This document shows positions 11,876 to 21,999 of a stretch of DNA of 60,000 nt, piece after piece. Position 1 is the first letter of the stretch. Each line of letters starts with the position of its first letter. The stretch lies in assembly GCA_030704615.1 (NCBI GenBank), contig CM060732.1:30611053-30671052 (forward strand), read 5' to 3'. Source of the stretch: Takakia lepidozioides. Lineage: Eukaryota > Streptophyta > Takakiopsida > Takakiales > Takakiaceae. A model generated the notes under the pieces. The model was not told where the DNA came from and ran no database searches. It was given only the letters and a program-made list of their open reading frames with translations. The translations under genes were made by a program, and so were the position numbers.

Positions 11876-11965
11876 ACCTGACGTGACAGAGGTCATGTCA
11901 GCGTCAGGTCTGACGTGACCCGACGCTGACGGATGGACGTGACGCTGATAACCGGGGTTTCAAGT
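11876..11965. repeat. Short GACGTGAC/CTGACG repeat cluster
   Basis: Several overlapping copies of TGACGTGAC, GACGCTGAC and GTCAGCGTCAGG in 90 bp, forming small inverted repeats between the two large palindrome arrays. Function unknown. Confidence 0.5.
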
Positions 11966-12183
11966 AAAAGTTTCAAGTACTAACTCATGAAAGTTTATTC
12001 AAAAATAGATGTCGGTGCATTGTAAATAGCTGTATGAACATTTATCGATAACAAAATTTTGTTTTAATTGTAATAAATAGTGACAACTTACAAATTTTGT
12101 TGGTAGATACTAATAAGCGGTACATAGTCGATACATTTATTGTAGTACTTGATTTTTTTATTTCCCTAAAAAGTTGCAGGGGC

Positions 12184-12184
<1 letters not shown>

Positions 12185-12220
<36 letters not shown>

Positions 12221-12755
12221 TATTTCTCTTCTTAGTAGGACTGTCCTAAGGAGTCCTAAGGGCAATTATTATTATTATTATTATTTTCTTCCTCTTAGGA
12301 TTCCTTAGGACTGTCCTAATGAGTCCTAAGGGCAATAATAAATTTTAAGAAAAAATCATTTTATTCTTTTCTTAGGACTCCTTAGGATAGTCCTAAGGAG
12401 TCCTAAGTGCATATATATATATATATATTCTTCTTCATAGGACTCCTTAGGACTATCCTAGGGAGTCCTGAGAGCAATTTTAAATAACATTTTCTTTTCT
12501 TTTTTTTATGATTTTTTAGGACAGTCCTAAGGAGTTTTAAGGGCATATATATATATATATATATATATTCTTCCTCTTAGGACTCCTTAGGACTATCCTA
12601 AAGAGTCCTAAGGACAATTATATATATATATATATATTTCCTCCTCTTAGGACTCCTTAGGACTGTCCTAAGGAGTCCTTAGGGCAATTATAAATATATA
12701 TTTTTTCTTTTTTGAGGACTCCTTAGGACTGTCCTAAGGAGTCCTAAGGGCAATT
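12185..12755. repeat. Tandem array of CTTAGGACTCCTTAGGAC palindromes with (TA)n spacers
   Basis: About eight units, each built from CTTAGGACTCCTTAGGAC and the complementary GTCCTAAGGAGTCCTAAG, a near-perfect 36-bp palindrome, spaced about 60-80 bp apart by AT-rich or (TA)n tracts. Units centre near 12250, 12312, 12390, 12453, 12530, 12592, 12668 and 12732. The (TA)n tracts are at about 12190-12216, 12414-12428, 12547-12568 and 12618-12636. Confidence 0.9.
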
Positions 12756-12837
12756 ATAAATAACATTTATTTTTTATTTTATTTTATTTTCTGTGTGTTG
12801 AAATAGACAAAGAAATGAGTAAATTTCAGATGGTAGA

Positions 12838-12870
12838 AAATTGCGTGCGTTGAAGCACGCAATTTCTGCA
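12838..12870. repeat. Element-linked palindrome ATTGCGTGC-GCACGCAAT
   Basis: A 9-bp-arm inverted repeat, ATTGCGTGC GTTGAA GCACGCAAT, followed by TTCTGC, about 40 bp upstream of the exon 2 acceptor of copy 1. The same palindrome plus TTCTG tail recurs in other copies (9860, 9975, 17835), linking it to the transposon rather than to chance. Confidence 0.7.
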
Positions 12871-14227
12871 AGTTTTTTCTACATGCGAAACCTATCACTT
12901 AGAGTGCAGACGAAGAAAACGAAAGGTGCTGCTCAGGTAGAGGACGAAGTGATTGAGCAGGAACTGGTGGTTGTTGAGGAGGAGGACGATGGCAGGCCAT
13001 ACGAAGACAGAGCGAAAGATCTGCTTTCCTTCTCCAAAGTGAATTCAGCCAGGGTCATCAAGGCCATGGGCGTCCTTGGGGTAAAAATAATGATACCCTT
13101 ATGTCGTTTGATCTCCATGCCCTTTGTTCGACCAGCTCTGACGAATGACATTCAAAAATTGGAACAGGATTTAGAGGGTCAGTCTGTTTTTTACGTCTCC
13201 TTGGCGGACTCCGCTGGCAGAGAGGTGTTGGTGGACGAGTCCATTGTTGGAGACTGGGATCCTATCTGGCGACAGATAAACGCGGAGTTCAAATCTATCA
13301 TTTGCAAGAGGCTCGTCACCCAGCCTTTCTCAGGCAAGATATTTCATGTCTGGGATGGCAACCACCAATTGCTTGCCTGGAGGAACATGATCGAGAGATA
13401 TCATAGCACCGAGGAGGAGTCACTACTCTGTGGCCTCAATGGTGCTGGATCCCAAGGGAAACATCACTGCACTGTTGATGGCAATGCATGACGTTAACAA
13501 GTAAGTGTCTTCTTCACCTGTTATTGTTTGCAATTTTCCCTTGACTGTCTGTTCGCTTTTAGCACTCACCGACGACACACCACTGTATGTGCAGGGGAAC
13601 TGAAACCGCCCATGTGACAACGAACCTTCTTCACACACTATTCAAGATACAAAATATCGGCCAGATGCCCCTCAATTCATTCAACAGCATCCTGAGTGCA
13701 GAGTCATTCAAGAAATGTTTGACATCGAAAACGTCAGATACCTAGTACAAGCTGATGAGGGAATCATTCATGGAGTACATGTACACTGTAAGTATTCCAT
13801 TGCTCTAGCCTTCCATTGTCTGTTGTGATTGTCAGTAACATTGTCTGTTGTGATCTCATTCCGGATTGCGTTTTGCAGCAAGAAATAGCTGAAGCTGGAG
13901 AGAGAGGAAAAACTGAGTATTATTTGAAAAACCCGGAGGGTATGAGGACGTCCAAGGAAGTGGCGGAAGCCATGAAGTTTATGATGAATGAGATACGGAA
14001 GAAGCTCATGAGCGCTTTTGTGAAACAGCTGAGAATAGCTGACCCTGATTTTGGTCCCGAGTTCCTTAACCAGGTGAGGATCCATTGGAACAATAACACC
14101 AAACCGGAGATGACACAGGAAAAGCTTCACCGCCATGTCGGCACAACATGGTTTCAGGGAACCATTGACCCAACACTGCCCTTTCGAAACCTGAAAACAG
14201 ACAGATGGCAAAAATTAAATAACTATC

Positions 14228-14484
14228 CAAAGCTGTCCCAGGAGTCACAATGGAGCCATCGGATTGTCTCCTTTCACTTCGGAACACACGATATTTTCCA
14301 GGAAGAACTCTCCATTCCTTGTGTTTCTGTGCAACATGCGGTTTCTGGAACAACGTTCTTTGAACGTTTCCCTCCAAGTCATAAATCTCTTTCTCGACAG
14401 AAACACAGCCAATGTCAAGCTTGAACCTTGCTGCCAGAACCATGGTTGGAGATTTGGAATTCCAACCCAACTGTCAAGGATACA
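14228..14484 (-). pseudogene. Inverted N-terminal MULE exon, copy C
   Basis: The minus strand encodes AARFKLDIG, VSVEKEIYDLEG and ERRQSDGSIVTPGTA, matching copy B (ATRFEFQYG to RRQSIGSYVTPGTA). The rest of this transposase copy lies on the plus strand immediately to the right, beginning with SLVVQGKRHVTVKQ, which in copy B follows VTPGTA directly. The piece is therefore flipped in place relative to its continuation. Confidence 0.7.
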
Positions 14485-15118
14485 TACTGCTTCCCTAGTC
14501 GTTCAAGGAAAGCGGCACGTAACTGTGAAGCAGGAGGACACCACTTCAACAACTTTTGTCACACTGTCGGATTCCTCGGATGATGAATTCGCGGAAATAC
14601 TAGCTCCCATGAACCGTCTTCCTGAAGGGGACGTCGATGTTTAGGAAATCGTAAGCGTCATCCCACATCTTAAAGCATTGTCAGGAAAACCAGGATCCAA
14701 AAACGAGATCGCAGGGATACTATGGGATTCATTCGCAACAAAAATGGTTCAATTTCTTCCACCTTCCTTCGACGGTGACATCCTCTTTGAACTGAATCCA
14801 CCAACTTGTGCTGGGGGTCTCGCAGGTCTCTTGCAAGGAATGGATAAAAAGCATGACGGCCATCCATGGTGCAGAACCAAAACGTCCAATATCCACAACA
14901 ATGTTAACTTGACATTCAGAAGGAGGGTTTGTGTGGGGCATCTGAGATGTGTGAATGGAAGTTGCCCGCGTTTCACGAAGAGCGGTGCTAAAAATGAGAG
15001 TGAGTGGGAAGGACTCTCCGACAATCTTTTTATCCCAGGTTGTGCCCCACCGTCTGCCAGTACATTTGTTTGTAAGTTCTGCAAGGTGGCCCCCTCCTGC
15101 AGGGGGATGCTTCTGCAG
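14485..15118 (+). pseudogene. MULE-type transposase N-terminal half, copy C
   Basis: Plus-strand counterpart of the first third of copy B: VVQGKRHVTVK, TLSDSSDDEF, FLPPSFDGDILFEL, DKKHDGHPWCRTKTSNI, VGHLRCVNGSCPRF and FVCKFCKVAPSC. It stops at the last Cys, where the GC-rich TGACGTGGC-type block takes over. An in-frame stop follows VDV at 14641. It joins methyltransferase copy 1 tail to tail through the inverted exon, so it does not belong to the same divergent unit as copy B. Confidence 0.7.
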
Positions 15119-15335
15119 GGGGATGCTTCCGCATGAGCGTGAGCGGGCTCACGCCACGTCATCAATTATTGCCACGTTGGCTGACCGGTCTGACGCCACG
15201 TCAGCCGACCTCGCCAGTGTGCCCGACGCAACGTCACGTCATGCCACATCATTTTCATAGGCATGGCCCTATAACCACGGACCAAACAGGCAAATGAGGG
15301 CCTATAGCCGCGGATTGCGCATTTGGCAGACAGGG
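15110..15335. repeat. GC-rich TGACGTGGC-type insert in MULE copy C
   Basis: Starts with a duplicated TGCAGGGGGATGCTTC word, continues with GAGCGTGAGCGGGCTCACGCC (a hairpin) and repeated CCACGTCAG/ACGTCA words, and ends near CCTATAACC and CCTATAGCC. Related in content, word order and insertion point to 4125-4350. Confidence 0.5.
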
Positions 15336-15845
15336 AACCATGTGTGGGCGACGAGGCGAGGTGCAAAATAGAGTTTAGGGTTTGTTGGTGAATGTTGCAG
15401 AATGATAGTGTACGTAGAGACTGGAATGGTTGTGGATGTATTAATGTCCAGGTCATCAGTCTACAATGGTCCTTAGATGATTTAATGTCATGCTAATGTG
15501 GTATTTTACGTTGCTGTCATCAGTGTAGAATGGTTGTGGATGAGTTAATGAGGATGAAGCAGAGCCAATGTGGATGGGACACTGTTAGTATGGATGAATG
15601 GGGATGAATAGTTGTGGACAAATGTGGATGAAATATCGTGAATGGATGATAGAGTGGATGAATGTTGAGCGAGGATGTCATTCTAACATTTATGGAAACC
15701 AGGCACAACGATCAATGTCGTTTGCACAAACATTAGAAATTGCGCCTAAAATCCATCCTGAAGCACTTGATAAGATTTAATGAATGTCTGGCATTTGGGG
15801 AAAGGTAGACAGATGATAGCAACGTAGAATAAGACAACACAGCAG
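15336..15845. other. No gene seen; GGATGAATG-rich spacer
   Basis: Contains many loosely repeated words such as GGATGAATG, TGTGGATG and TTAATG between 15430 and 15670. No coding, RNA or terminal-repeat signal was recognised. A similarly CATCCATC-rich spacer lies at 22190-22300, near the end of copy 3. Confidence 0.3.
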
Positions 15846-15849
15846 ATGT

Positions 15850-16640
15850 GAGACTGATCTTTCATTTTGCGACTTTGTCCAAGTGCTTACTGCAACATTC
15901 TGGTGTGCAGCACGCTCCTCTTTAGCTGTCTTCTTCAGTGTCGACACATTGCGAGCCATTTTAGCACTATACTTCCTGCAATGCACCACCTGACCACGCT
16001 AAACATGGGTTGGACTCCAATGCATATTGCGGCCCCTGCCACTGAGGTAGAAATGTGCACCTGTATGTTACGAGAGTACTGCAACTTTCATGGTTTTTCA
16101 TCAAGACCATTATACAACAACATTCAAAATGAATTTGGCTCTCGTTTGTGCATGAGGAGGAATTCCGGGTCTTACAACATTGTGTAACAGAATTTGACAA
16201 AACGTCTGCCTTGTCCTTCTTGTTTGACCCATAACCAATGTTATGCATGAGGATATTGTCCTTGAACTTGCGCTGAAACCGAGAGTCCACCAATCATCCC
16301 CTAGGTGCCTTGTCTTCTTGTTTGACCCATAACCAATGTTAGGCATGAGGATCCCGCCTTTGAACTTGCGCTGAAACCGAGAGTCCATACACCATCCACT
16401 AGGTGCACTGTTTTCTTGTTTGAACCATAACCAATGTTACGCATCAGGATGTTGCCCTTGAACTTGCGTTGAACCCGAGAGTCCGCAAATCATCCCCTAC
16501 GTGCCTTGTCTTCTTGTTTGACCCATAACCAATGTTAGGCATCAGGAGGCTGCCTTTGAACTTGCGTTGGACTGAGAGTCAATGCATACATCATCCCCTA
16601 GGTGCCTTGTCTTCTTGTTTGACCCATAACCAACCATTTG
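15850..16640 (-). pseudogene. RPL32: Ribosomal protein eL32 pseudogene with tandemly repeated exon
   Basis: The minus strand encodes repeated blocks like [27 protein letters not shown], split here as [10 protein letters not shown] and [15 protein letters not shown], which match the central part of eL32 (60S subunit). The block recurs about every 98-100 bp, starting near 16209, 16308, 16406, 16504 and 16604 (4.3 copies). A decayed C-terminus (CRKYSAKMARNVSTLKKTAKEERAA) lies at about 15880-15990. The N-terminus and a proper reading frame are missing. The repetition of one ribosomal-protein exon as a minisatellite is odd. It sits between MULE copy C and methyltransferase copy 2. Confidence 0.75.
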
Positions 16641-16863
16641 CTGTACATTACAATCAAAGCCTACAAGCCAGGATACAACTATCCACTGTATGAAGTGCAT
16701 AGAAGCCACTATTGTAAATGCATACACGGCCCGAAAATGAGAAACCATCTTTTAACGACATTACAACGAACAGGCACAAATTTTATTACAAAGTTGTGGA
16801 GGGACACAAAATGTTTGAAACTGTGAACATCACGAGACCCCCCAAAATGATGAAATTTGCATT

Positions 16864-18282
16864 TCAGTCACTAGAACTATCCCCTGAAACTTGAGCAGTA
16901 TCATCGACGTAAACCCGAGCTCCGAGGTGCCTGTTGTGCTTTCGAGCACATGGGGGAGATAACATGAAACTCTGTTGACGAGCAATGGCCTCCGCATAGT
17001 CGGGTAGGATGTATGAACATAGAGGGCTGCACCACAAGTCACTATGAATAAAAGAGACGTCGACCAAAGGAATAGCTTCCAATATCTTGCCATCCAAAGA
17101 ACCACAATTGCATTAGCCACCATTAATGGGAAAGGGGGGGCCATTTTTCGCGGGAGAAATCGGATGCTTACAGAAAACAACTTACTCACATGCGAAATCG
17201 TCGTCCAAGACTTTGTCGTCCCCTTCGTTGATTTCCACATGCACTATACCCTCCTGTTGTTGGGCGGCAGACGCCGGCGCTGGCGCTTCCAAGTTATGGA
17301 GGAGGTCATTGAAAATGTCCGCATCCCCTTCCATACCAAACAAATGCCTGCCCGCTGCCTTGCAAGCATGGTACGAAGCTCCTGCAAGACAGAGTACTCT
17401 TAGGACACATACTAACAAATTTTGCACCAAGAAGAAAACACTGCAGCAGGTTTGGGGTGAAACCTGTGCCAAGAGTGAGGTCCACTATACACGCCCCCGG
17501 ATGGGAACAAGTCTCCACAATTGTTTGAATAAATGTTGGGCTCTTCTCCTTGGCCCCTCTCCATGGTGTGGAGTTGGACTTTCGCAAGCACACATTGGAA
17601 TCCACGTAATTGTAGTGCATGTCGTCCACCCCTGGACCGAACTTATCGTTGATGAAAGAACCTCCCCCATGAAGCCTGAACTCCTTCACTGCTGTGGGAG
17701 TTGAAGTAGGGTGCACTCTGACGAGGCAAACGGCCTAAAAAAGGCAGGTCTACACACAAGACAACATGAAGCACATATTAGTGAATCCAAAAAAATCCAT
17801 CTGGAAAGAACAGTGCTTGAAACCTCCGAAAATGAGTGCGTTGACGCACTCATTTCTGCAGGGGTGAAATGGAACTTCAAATGAAGCAGGTAAGAGAAAG
17901 TTGATTACCATTTGTCCGGGACAGTCGCCATTTGTCAAGTACAGGCTGTTCACACCATTCCACGTTTTGATGATTTTCATCTCCGAGGCCTTGAGGTAGC
18001 TTGCAAGCTCCCGGTGACATTTCGTATTGACTGACTGGATCATTACAAGAACCCCTGCATCCGATAAAAAAAAATTGCAAAATGAAAATACCCACCGCCA
18101 GTACCTCTCATCAAATGCATTCCATGTTGGGCAAGTGCCTGTGGGTAAAATGTCCGGTACTGGCAGCCCATCCGGAATGTCCTCCACCACAGCAAAACCA
18201 TCATCTTCAACTGCGGCACTGAAAGGACAAGGTTCTTCAGTATACTGAAACTCGGCGAAGGCCACGTCATTAGGAGAAGCCA
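16864..18282 (-). pseudogene. Chimeric transposon gene, copy 2: MULE N-terminus fused to methyltransferase half
   Basis: The start (MASPNDVAFAEF, ATG at about 18282) and the DDGFAVVE segment match the transposase N-terminus of copy B. After about 40 codons the frame passes directly into the methyltransferase gene: PDILPTGTCPTWN, FDERYWRWVFSF, DAGVLVMIQS. Further exons supply LHGGGSFINDKF, HYNYVDSNVCLRK, EKSPTFIQTIVE, CIVDLTLGT and, after a clear GT-AG intron (about 17600-17385), GASYHACKAAGRHLFGMEGD. The order catalytic segment then SAM-binding segment is that of beta-class amino-methyltransferases. The C-terminus (SYILPDYAEAIARQQ to VSGDSSSD) ends at 16864. The ParB-like half is absent. A GAGTGCG-CGCACTC palindrome sits in an intron near 17840. 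Confidence 0.65.
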
Positions 18283-19006
18283 TGTGGTGAAGATACGATG
18301 GTGAGTACCAATACAACTGTGCGACATGGACAGTTAAAAACCTTTCGGAGGCGATTGCAAAACCCCAAAAGTGTTTTGCTAAGGCAAGAGGCAGTTGTAC
18401 AATTGGCCCCACACATCAAACCAATAACGGTCAAGGGTATTGAACTACACCGCCAGGGCAGTTGCCAAATTGATGGAGAAGGGAACAAAACTGTTTATTT
18501 TGTCAGTGTCACACCAACGGGAAAAGCGACGCGCCGTCTTGGATATGGCAATCCAATGTGTGTTGTACGGCGTTCCACAACGTGAAACCGGACAGTGCAT
18601 TGAGTGCCGAACCCGGGCAATATCCGCGTTCTTGACGTTATGTATGTTTCTTTCGGAAGAAGGCAAAATCCGTGTTCGATAGGGCGATGATATGTCTCAT
18701 GTGCGCAATATTTCATCCAAATCACCAAACATCCACATTTGAAGAAAACGGCCTTATTGATGGGCAATAGGGGCCGCACACTAAAACCGCATCAGTGAGA
18801 GCGATCAATTTGGGGGGTTAGAAGGTAGACACGCACGTCCTTAACCACATGCATAACTGACGGCTTAAGAGGGTTTCTTACTTTCTCTATTGTTGTTAGT
18901 CAAGCTGGAGAGCTGCGGGAGTGAAAGAGAAGACATAGGAAGAAGACGTAGAAGGCAGTCCCTTTACTTCACAAGTGCGAGAGAGAGGAAAAACGCACAA
19001 GTCAGA
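18283..19006. promoter_or_regulatory. Divergent promoter, copy 2
   Basis: Equivalent of 8482-9235, between the minus-strand chimeric gene and plus-strand exon 1. Conserved words with copy 1 are listed there. No TATA box could be assigned confidently. Confidence 0.45.
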
Positions 19007-19246
19007 ATGAAAAAGTTGCGCAATCTGCCTGATGAGCAGGTTGCACAGAATACGTCCATCCAGGAGTCACCACAGATGACAGAGGAGGTCCAGCCTCAAA
19101 TGGAGGGAAGAAAGGAAGGGCAGGGATGTGCCCCGGAGACCATTGTGCATGACATGGACATCGACACCCCGTCGGTGAGAAAGAAACGCACCAAAGGAGG
19201 CGGTGAGGACGCAGCAAGAAGAGGCCATCGGGAAGTGGTGTCATGA
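19007..19246 (+). pseudogene. First exon of ParB-like/methyltransferase gene, copy 2
   Basis: Start ATG at 19007 chosen by analogy with 9236. It encodes MKKLRNLPDEQVAQ, a Gln/Glu-rich middle and a basic RKKRTKGGGEDAARRGH segment likely to be a nuclear localisation signal. The 5' leader (CAAGCTGGA to AGAAGGCAGTC) matches the copy 1 leader. The exon is followed not by exon 2 but by the palindrome array and then PPR and LINE debris, so the gene is cut off in intron 1. Confidence 0.55.
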
Positions 19247-19324
19247 AACCCAAGGTGATCCTTCTCCCAATCTGCATGAATCTCGCTTGACTGTCGTACC
19301 AAGTAGACAGGATATGAGAGATCC

Positions 19325-20765
19325 CTTGAAAATTGGGTGCGGCAGCGCACTCAGTTTTGAGGGGAGCTCTATCACTTCCATTGTGGGCCGAGGTGAATAC
19401 GTAAGTCTTAGAGGCACCAGGATCTGCAATGGAAGCCTGAGAGGGACACGAGGAAACTGAGTGTGGTGGCGCACTCATTTTCACATGGATGCTAGGAGAT
19501 CGCTTGGGCATTAGGGAAAGAGGAAGGTGATGTTCGCAGTTTAGGTCCGAGAGACAGTGGAGTGGTCACCCAGAACTGAGTGCGGCCACCGCACTCAATT
19601 TTGAGCACCATGGAAATCATTGAGTTGCTATTGAATGAGGTGAACGGTAGATAGAAAGTGTGTTTATTCCATAGTGAGATCTCTTATGAGTTCTAAGAAT
19701 CACATTAAGTCTAACCTGGAAACTGAGAGCTGGGCACACATAGTTCTCACGTGTGATTGACATCTTTTTGACAGACGTGAAGACCCCATGAACTCAAACA
19801 GAAGTAAGTAGGCAGACAAATGAAGGGCTCCCAGAACTGAGTGGCGCCACCGCACTTAGTTCGGAGCACCATAGAATGGTCAGTTTGCTTATGAGAGAGG
19901 TGAACTACGATAGTTAGAAAGTGGGTTTCATTCAAAGTGAGATCTCTTTTGAGTTTTCAGATAGACAGAAACGATAACCTGAAACTGAGTGCGTCGGTGG
20001 CGCACTCAGTTCTGAGGTGAGGTCAACCATGGACATGGACAGAGGTAAAGACCCTGGTGTGCTCGCACCAGATTGAGGAGACAAAGTGGAGGGCTCCCAG
20101 AAATGAGTCTGCCAACGCACTCAGTTCTCCCCTGAGGTTAACCATGTACGTGAACAGAGGTAAAGACCCTGGTGTGCCGCAACAGAAAGCAGGCAGACAA
20201 AGTGGAGGGCTCCCAGGAAGATGAGTGCGCCGGCGCACGCAGTTTTTTGAGCACCTGTAAGATGGTTGATTTGATGATGTCTGAGTGAACTATAAGGTGC
20301 AAATGAGTGGAAATTGGAAAGCATTCTTTTTTCGTATGGGAAAAAAATCAGAACACCCTGGACATGAGTGTGGTGGCGCACTCAGTTTTAACAGGTGGAC
20401 CTCCAGCAGAATATTGAAGACCGTAGATAGGTCGAGTTGATTTTGGAATCCGGTTTTTAGCTGAATATACATTGTATTGTTTTGCGGTGGTGGCGCACTC
20501 AGTTTCGCCTCTAGAATGAAGCACACAATGTGGAAGAAGAAGGACAAAGGAGCCATTGACTGTGTGAGATGGAGTTGTTGCCTGCAATGAACATGATGTT
20601 CATAGATTGTCATGGAAGGTGTCAAAAAATGAGTGCCCCACCGCACTCAATTCCGGTTGACAGGAAATGAGGGTTTATTATGTGGTTTGGAGAACTGGAT
20701 GTTTGTCTGTTCGATCCTTTGTCAGTGCTCGAAAGTGAGTGCCGCCACCGCACTCAATTCTTGTA
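19325..20765. repeat. Tandem array of GAGTGCG-n-CGCACTC palindromes
   Basis: Eleven clear sites of the form CTGAGTGCGGTGGCGCACTCAGTTTT plus one degenerate site, located near 19337, 19458, 19577, 19721 (weak), 19837, 19985, 20103, 20221, 20365, 20484, 20628 and 20732. Spacing clusters at about 118-120 bp or 144-148 bp. The spacer also repeats words such as GGGCTCCCAG, GTAAAGACCCTGGTGTG and AGATCTCTT. It lies in what remains of intron 1 of copy 2. Confidence 0.85.
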
Positions 20766-20779
20766 GGTGCCAGATCAGG

Positions 20780-21290
20780 AAAATGGAGCTGTGGAATGAA
20801 GGAAAGGCTTTGTGCATATCCTGCGATCATCCACGACACCACATTTCAATCAGCCACATTGTCAAATACTCCCTTTGCATCCTCAATGCGACCACACATT
20901 TCGCATCCATACTGTTCACCAGGGCAGTGTCCAGAATGACATTTGGTACAATTCCAGCTTTGATGATGTCACCATGCACCCTTTGCCCTTTTCCAGGGCT
21001 GCCAGGCTTGCACAAGCATTGCAAACGCACAGAAAACGTGATGTGGTTGTACTTTCACCCGTTCCCATCATTTGCTCATAGGTCTCAAGTGCCTCCCTTT
21101 TCCCCAGGCCTCCATCCCGCGTCCCTGTTGTGCATATCCTGCAAGCATGACGTTCCATGACACCAAATCTTGATTAGCCATATTGTTGAACACTCCCTCC
21201 ACATCCTCAATGCTCCCACATTTGGCATACTTCTAACAGACACACATAACATGAAGGCCACCACATTCCCTATTCCCCCCTCCCAACCCA
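20780..21290 (-). pseudogene. PPR repeat fragments
   Basis: The minus strand encodes broken PPR repeats close to those at 31-33 kb: NACASLAALEKGKG, HGDIIKAGIVPNVIL, EALETYEQMM and similar. At least three frame changes are needed. No start, no organelle-targeting region and no DYW domain remain. Confidence 0.75.
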
Positions 21291-21294
21291 TTAA

Positions 21295-21990
21295 TCTTCG
21301 CCTCTACCCTCGCTTAAACTCATCCCAACATGGGCTAGCATGCTCGCCCGCCCACCCGCCCCCCCTACCATACCTGTTCACACCGACCTCCGATATCCCA
21401 GACGGATCTCCCTCTCAGATACCCACCTGTCCACTCCCACTACACCGACGGATCCCTCATCGCAGGTCCCAGGGCTGGGTATGGTATCTATCACGCCGCT
21501 ACCAACCAAGGCACCTCCCTACATCTCCCTGGCCTGGCTACCATCCTCCGTGCCGAGCTCATGGCCATACATGATGCCCTCACCCAGCTCTCATCATTCC
21601 CCCCACCCCACTATATTTTTACCGATAGTCTCACATCACTCTTTCTCATTCGTAATCACCTCCATCGGCCCTCATCTCACCACTACCACTCCTCGACCGG
21701 AACCGCTGCCATCGTTCATATAGCTATCTCCATAAACCAACCCATCCATTTCCTTAAAGTTCGATCCACACCGGCATAAATGGCAACGAAATGGCTGACT
21801 TATTCGCCCAGCGAGGGGCCACCCAGCCCGAGGTGGACCCTACGTTGGATCCTATCCATGTTGCCCACACCCACCCATTCTGGTTCATCCACCCCGTTCC
21901 AGGCCCTACGGAACCTCGCCCCATCCGCAACCTCTCAACCACCCTTACTTGCGAAGCGGGGATGCTAGAGTGTGAGCCTAGCCACGTGAG
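21295..21990 (+). pseudogene. LINE-type retroelement RNase H fragment
   Basis: Encodes an RNase H domain: YTDGS start (first catalytic Asp), then RAELMAIHDAL (Glu), IFTDSL (Asp) and, after a one-base frameshift near 21770, GNEMADLFAQRGA (last Asp region). This order is typical of RNase H at the C-terminal side of plant non-LTR retrotransposons. The C-rich sequence differs strongly from its surroundings, indicating a separate insertion. No reverse transcriptase and no poly(A) tail are present. Confidence 0.75.
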
Positions 21991-21999
21991 CCCAGGACA

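Larger units (their letters stand above)
9236..14131 (+). pseudogene. ParB-like/methyltransferase transposon gene, copy 1 (5' half only)
   Basis: Exons inferred from splice signals and comparison with copy 3: 9236-9574, 12910-13500, 13595-13787 and 13879-14131. Exon 1 encodes a Lys/Glu-rich leader. Exon 2 carries an acidic stretch, then SFSKVNSARVIKAM, IMIPLCRLISMPFVRPAL, FYVSL and the motif FHVWDGNHQLLAW, which resembles the DGxHR core of ParB/sulfiredoxin-like domains. Exons 3-4 encode conserved helical sequence (AHVTTNLLHTLFKI; LRIADPDFGPEFLNQVRIHW). Copy 3 shows that the methyltransferase half should follow; here it is missing after 14131. A TGG-to-TAG change near 13743 and a frameshift near 13422 make it a pseudogene. 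The 3.3-kb first intron is full of palindrome arrays. Confidence 0.65.

Noticed and set aside
10075-12755. CRISPR-like repeat arrays
   Set aside because: Repeats are palindromic, variable, with AT-rich low-complexity spacers, in a plant-like genome with no cas genes.
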